The notes under the pieces were generated by a model. It was not told the DNA's origin. It saw only the letters and a list, made by a program, of their open reading frames with translations, and made no database searches. Made by a program: the position numbers and the translations under genes. Of a stretch of 54,592 nt of DNA, positions 51,377-54,592 are shown piece by piece. The stretch spans positions 1 through 54,592 of the forward strand of contig SKTZ01000064.1 of assembly GCA_007122335.1 (NCBI GenBank), given 5' to 3'. How positions within the stretch are numbered: position 1 is the first letter of the stretch; the number at the start of each line of letters is the position of its first letter. This DNA comes from Bacillota bacterium. Its GTDB lineage: Bacteria > Bacillota > Halanaerobiia > B1SED10-174.

Positions 51377-53256
51377 ATTTTTTCCCTCCCCAGGACTCCT
51401 TCTAACCAGCGAACAATTAAAACCATAAGCAGACCCAAACCCGCACCCAACAAAATACTCAGGATACTTCGCCAGAGGCTAACCCAGAGCGGAGTATGGA
51501 AATGGGTAAATGAATTTATCATTGTAATTAAACCCATGCAGCCCAGGAGAATAGAAAAACTTGCAATCCAGGGCCACTTCTTCTGCCGGAAAAGGTATAA
51601 ACCCGCCAGGAGAAAGGGGTGCCCCCACATAAATTCCTTAAAACGCGGCCTGATTACAAGGACCCTCTCCAGAAATTCCCTCAGGGCAATTTCCCATTGG
51701 GGAACAGGAATGAGAGGGAAATTTCCCGAACGATTGATATAAAAAAACAGGGCTACGGCCAAAAACCCCAGGCTGAGAATAACTGGTAATGAAGGAAGCA
51801 TCTCCTTCCACTTTCCGGCAAATCTTTCCCGGTAAAGATAATAAGCTAAAACTATAAGGGGAAGTAAAAGGGCGACCTTCACTCCCCGAAAAACCTCCAA
51901 CCCCAGGATAAATGATCTGTTTGCCCCCAGGGCTCCAATAAAAAATGTACCCAGGAGAGTCCCCAGGGAAATTATGAGCCAGTCCAACCAAAAAGGACCC
52001 TTCCTTTTTTCCAGGACCAGCAGCAGGGGTAAAAGGGGTAATACAATGGCCCCTCCCAGCAGGGCTCCCTGCAGGAAAAGAGTTCTAAACCCAATTAAAT
52101 AAATTCCCGCCCCTCCCAGCCAGCCCAGGACAAAAAGTAGTAGCTGATTTTTCCGGGAAAGCTGGTAAAAAAATTCCAGAACCAGTAATCCTGCTGAAAC
52201 CAGGCCTGCCCAGACAATTAAGGCCATCCACCCCTTGATTTCGAGAGGCTGGAAGTATCCTCCTTCTCCGAAACTATACCCCAGCCCTTCCAGACGTTCC
52301 TTTAGATTATTTAAGAGAGTTTCATTATGCGCAAGCAGGTCCACCCTGTTCGCGGCAAGAACGGGTCGGAAATAAAGCAGGCGGATATTCCTTTCCCGGA
52401 CACTACGGATATACCGAGAAATTATTCGTTCTGAAGACTGACTGTCCATTTCACCCTGCTGAATACTGTGCAATCGAATAACTCTGTCTTCTTCAAGCAA
52501 ACCCAGGTCTCTCATTCCTTTTTGCTGAGCCAGAAAAGGTTCTACAAAACCAAGGTAGATATCTTTTCCTTCAAGCAAACCAGCGGTTTCTTCTAAATTG
52601 TCTGGAAAACCCCAGACTTCACCACCATCAAAAAGGAGCCCTTCCAGTCGAGGTAATTCCCCGAGCAATGTCTCTGGGTCATAGTCTCCTTTATTCTGGT
52701 CCACATTGGGGCGGCCCACCATTGGCCAACCAGTTTGGGAAATCAATTCAATATCTTCATCGTTAAACCCAAGGGGGATACCAGGGAAAAGTGTGTTTTC
52801 CTCCCGGGGGGGTGCGGAATAATTGTTGTCCCCTCCCAGGGGAACCGGCTTGAAAAAATCGGGGAGGCGGGAAAACATGAATTCTTTCTTTTCTTCCGAT
52901 AAGAAATGGAGATAATAACCAGTAAATCCGGTTGTCCGACCATCTCCAAGGTCAGAGGGTACCGGTATTGGCCGATCCGGGAAAAGGACAGGCCACAAAA
53001 AAGTAAAACCTCTATCTGTCATCTTCCGCGGAGTCCAGGGACTTATTGCAACAGCAGGATCAGCGATTTCCAGGCGGGAGTAAACCTCCTCAACACTGGC
53101 CCCGGTTTTTCTGGCCAGGCGAAACATACTGTGGTCATCAAAAATTAGCTTAATACTGCGGTTTTCCTGTTCCACTTCCCAGCGGGCAGCATAGGGAAAA
53201 AGAGCAATAGCAAAGGCAATAAAGATTATCCCCCAGAATATTTTGGAATTCCTCAA
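51373..53256 (-). CDS. DUF5693 multi-spanning membrane protein
   Basis: 627 aa. A single N-terminal helix (IFWGIIFIAFAIALFPYAA) leads to an extracytoplasmic domain of about 330 residues rich in short charged strands. About eight further hydrophobic segments form the C-terminal half (from MALIVWAGLVSAGLLVLEF on). The family often precedes csaB, and this context suggests a role in polymer export or assembly; none is proven. TTG start at 53256 is 8 nt after GGGGG. ATGA overlap with csaB. Confidence 0.83.
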   Translation of the reverse strand: MRNSKIFWGIIFIAFAIALFPYAARWEVEQENRSIKLIFDDHSMFRLARKTGASVEEVYSRLEIADPAVAISPWTPRKMTDRGFTFLWPVLFPDRPIPVPSDLGDGRTTGFTGYYLHFLSEEKKEFMFSRLPDFFKPVPLGGDNNYSAPPREENTLFPGIPLGFNDEDIELISQTGWPMVGRPNVDQNKGDYDPETLLGELPRLEGLLFDGGEVWGFPDNLEETAGLLEGKDIYLGFVEPFLAQQKGMRDLGLLEEDRVIRLHSIQQGEMDSQSSERIISRYIRSVRERNIRLLYFRPVLAANRVDLLAHNETLLNNLKERLEGLGYSFGEGGYFQPLEIKGWMALIVWAGLVSAGLLVLEFFYQLSRKNQLLLFVLGWLGGAGIYLIGFRTLFLQGALLGGAIVLPLLPLLLVLEKRKGPFWLDWLIISLGTLLGTFFIGALGANRSFILGLEVFRGVKVALLLPLIVLAYYLYRERFAGKWKEMLPSLPVILSLGFLAVALFFYINRSGNFPLIPVPQWEIALREFLERVLVIRPRFKEFMWGHPFLLAGLYLFRQKKWPWIASFSILLGCMGLITMINSFTHFHTPLWVSLWRSILSILLGAGLGLLMVLIVRWLEGVLGREKI

Positions 53257-53283
53257 CCTGTATACCCCCAGACCAGCTTTTCT

Positions 53284-53943
53284 TTAATCTGATTTTAATA
53301 TTAGTTTGTCCTGCCCCACGTTAACTTCCTGGACTCGAAAGGGAAGGGGGAAACGGTCAAGATCTATTTCCAGCCTGACCCTTTCCAGGATATTTTCAAC
53401 CCAGGCACCGGGGATTTCCAGACCTTCAAGAATAACACCCGTTGGAGAAAAAACCAGATATTTTTCCTCCCTGATACTCAGGCCTCCCCTTACCATAACG
53501 TCAACCGGGGAACCGAAAACCTCCACCGCCGTCCTGGCCCGAACGGAGCCAGGCTCAAAAAATAGTTCAATATTGTGTGGTTCAAGGTATTCATTTAAAT
53601 CCTGAGCAAGCAGGACCAGTTCCAAAATTTCCATATAACCTGTCACCTGATCATCTTCAATTTGAAGACCGGTGTAAAAAGCATAAAAGGTATCGAAATA
53701 AAGTCCCTCAGTTTTTATTCTGCTTCCGCTTATTTCAAGCGAATCAGCCCTTTCCTGCAATAATTTAAAAGCAGGGCGGGCCTCTACCTGAACTTCAAGG
53801 GTGGAATAATCCTCAAAATAATCGGTTAAAGCATTCTTTATTTCCATTTCCGCATACTCGGGAAGCAAAATCTGGCTTAAAAAAAACACCCCGGCAAGGA
53901 TTACTAGAATTATCAAGAAAACAAAAAGAATTTTTTTATTCAT
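53284..53943 (-). CDS. DUF2993 (LmeA-like) membrane-anchored protein
   Basis: 219 aa. The N-terminal transmembrane helix ([19 protein letters not shown]) is followed by one extracytoplasmic beta-rich domain typical of DUF2993 ([21 protein letters not shown], then [18 protein letters not shown]). The actinobacterial member LmeA binds phospholipid, so lipid contact is plausible. ATG at 53943 lies 10 nt after GGGGGG; ATG at 53952 is too near it. Overlaps prfB by 8 nt and is 27 nt before the DUF5693 gene. Confidence 0.8.
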   Translation of the reverse strand: MNKKILFVFLIILVILAGVFFLSQILLPEYAEMEIKNALTDYFEDYSTLEVQVEARPAFKLLQERADSLEISGSRIKTEGLYFDTFYAFYTGLQIEDDQVTGYMEILELVLLAQDLNEYLEPHNIELFFEPGSVRARTAVEVFGSPVDVMVRGGLSIREEKYLVFSPTGVILEGLEIPGAWVENILERVRLEIDLDRFPLPFRVQEVNVGQDKLILKSD

Positions 53944-54592
53944 TGTTGTCATTCCCCCCCGCCTGCCACTGCAGGTAAGCCTGGATAAAAGGGTCCAGGT
54001 CTCCATCCATTACACCCTGGATATTCCCCACCTGCTTTCCGGTTCTCAAATCTTTTACCAGGGAATAGGGGTGGAAAACGTAGGTCCTGATCTGGCTACC
54101 CCAGGCAATGTCTTTCTGATCCCCCCGAAATTCATCCATTTTTTTCTGCTGGTCTCTTTCCTCGAGTTCTTTTAGCCTTGACTTGAGAATCCGCATTGCA
54201 GTCGCCTTATTTTTATGCTGGGATCTTTCATTCTGGCACTGAACCACAGTTCCAGTGGGCTGGTGGGTAATTCTGACGGCAGAATCTGTTTTGTTGACAT
54301 GCTGACCTCCCGCCCCACTGGCGCGGTAGGTTTCAATCCTTAGATCGTTGGTATCAATTTCGACTTCAACATCCTCTCCCACATCCGGCAGGACCTCCAC
54401 CGAGGCAAAGGAAGTATGCCGCCGGCCCGAAGAATCAAAGGGAGAGATTCTTACCAGCCGATGAACCCCCTGTTCACCTTTAAGGTTTCCATATACATAA
54501 TTTCCCTTTACCAGCATAGTAGCGCTTTTAATTCCTGCTTCATCCCCGGGGTTAAGATCAAGGACCTCTACTTCCCAGTCCTGTTTTTCACA
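53936..54592 (-). CDS. prfB: Peptide chain release factor 2, 5' truncated by window edge
   Basis: 218 codons visible; the frame is open to the last base, so the N-terminal domain, including any programmed frameshift site, is outside. The codon reading before the ATG at 54517 continues the RF2 pattern ([17 protein letters not shown]). The catalytic GGQ is in [15 protein letters not shown], and the C-terminal [17 protein letters not shown] is typical of RF2. It terminates translation at UGA and UAA. It overlaps the DUF2993 gene, a local arrangement that is probably transcriptional coupling only. Confidence 0.97.
   Translation of the reverse strand, partial: CEKQDWEVEVLDLNPGDEAGIKSATMLVKGNYVYGNLKGEQGVHRLVRISPFDSSGRRHTSFASVEVLPDVGEDVEVEIDTNDLRIETYRASGAGGQHVNKTDSAVRITHQPTGTVVQCQNERSQHKNKATAMRILKSRLKELEERDQQKKMDEFRGDQKDIAWGSQIRTYVFHPYSLVKDLRTGKQVGNIQGVMDGDLDPFIQAYLQWQAGGNDNNE

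Overview
The window looks like chromosome of an anaerobic, low-to-mid GC Bacillota (Clostridia-like) bacterium. The evidence is strong GGAGG-type ribosome binding sites, many GTG/TTG starts, a Firmicute-type LexA box, the gene order prfB / DUF5693-csaB-wecG-yitT / ctpA / uvrBA, and purine-catabolic genes typical of strict or facultative anaerobes. No oxygen-dependent enzyme such as uricase is seen. Genus cannot be assigned from the sequence alone. Nearly every gene lies on the minus strand; only the truncated aminotransferase at the left edge and a THEP1-methyltransferase pair are on plus.

Left end (1-7.6 kb): a 5'-truncated class V aminotransferase, a methyltransferase, a tiny TTG-started 2x[4Fe-4S] ferredoxin, and a six-gene minus-strand operon. 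That operon runs DUF2089 regulator, SHOCT-like protein, short paralogue, cytoplasmic DUF4097 protein, DUF4097 lipoprotein, YvlD-like membrane protein. It starts from a textbook TTGACA-N17-TATAAT promoter whose 17-bp spacer is an inverted repeat. uvrC lies upstream of it.

Middle (7.6-39.2 kb): a purine-catabolic island sitting between uvrC on one side and uvrA/uvrB on the other. Reading in the direction of transcription from 39.14 kb: YgeY-type hydrolase, YgeW-type carbamoyltransferase, two fold-type-II PLP enzymes, an XRE-cupin regulator, hydantoinase (HyuA), 8-oxoguanine/guanine-type deaminase, SsnA, NCS2 purine permease, xanthine dehydrogenase-type FAD, 2Fe-2S and Mo subunits, a fused XdhD-like molybdenum hydroxylase, a PreT/PreA-like reductase pair, adenine deaminase and an AzgA-type permease, then a terminator. 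A second block carries MocA-like nucleotidyltransferase, YqeB and YqeC (labile-selenium/molybdenum hydroxylase maturation), a polar amino-acid ABC transporter, a ROK kinase, a THEP1 NTPase with a methyltransferase, and a permuted XdhC. Taken together this is a plausible route from adenine/guanine/8-oxoguanine through oxopurines, reductive ring dearomatisation, ring hydrolysis and decarbamoylation to amino acids and ammonia. A recognisable YgeX (diaminopropionate ammonia-lyase) and a full-length YgfK are absent; the two PLP enzymes and the PreT/PreA pair are candidate functional replacements.

Right end (39.3-54.6 kb): an S41-like membrane protein lacking the catalytic Ser and Lys, uvrA and uvrB with a LexA box and promoter, a GT4 glycosyltransferase, an intact CtpA protease, YitT, a WecG-type glycosyltransferase, CsaB pyruvyltransferase, a DUF5693 membrane protein, a DUF2993 protein, and prfB running off the window. 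This is a cell-envelope/secondary wall polymer neighbourhood. No tRNA, rRNA, CRISPR array, insertion sequence or prophage was seen.
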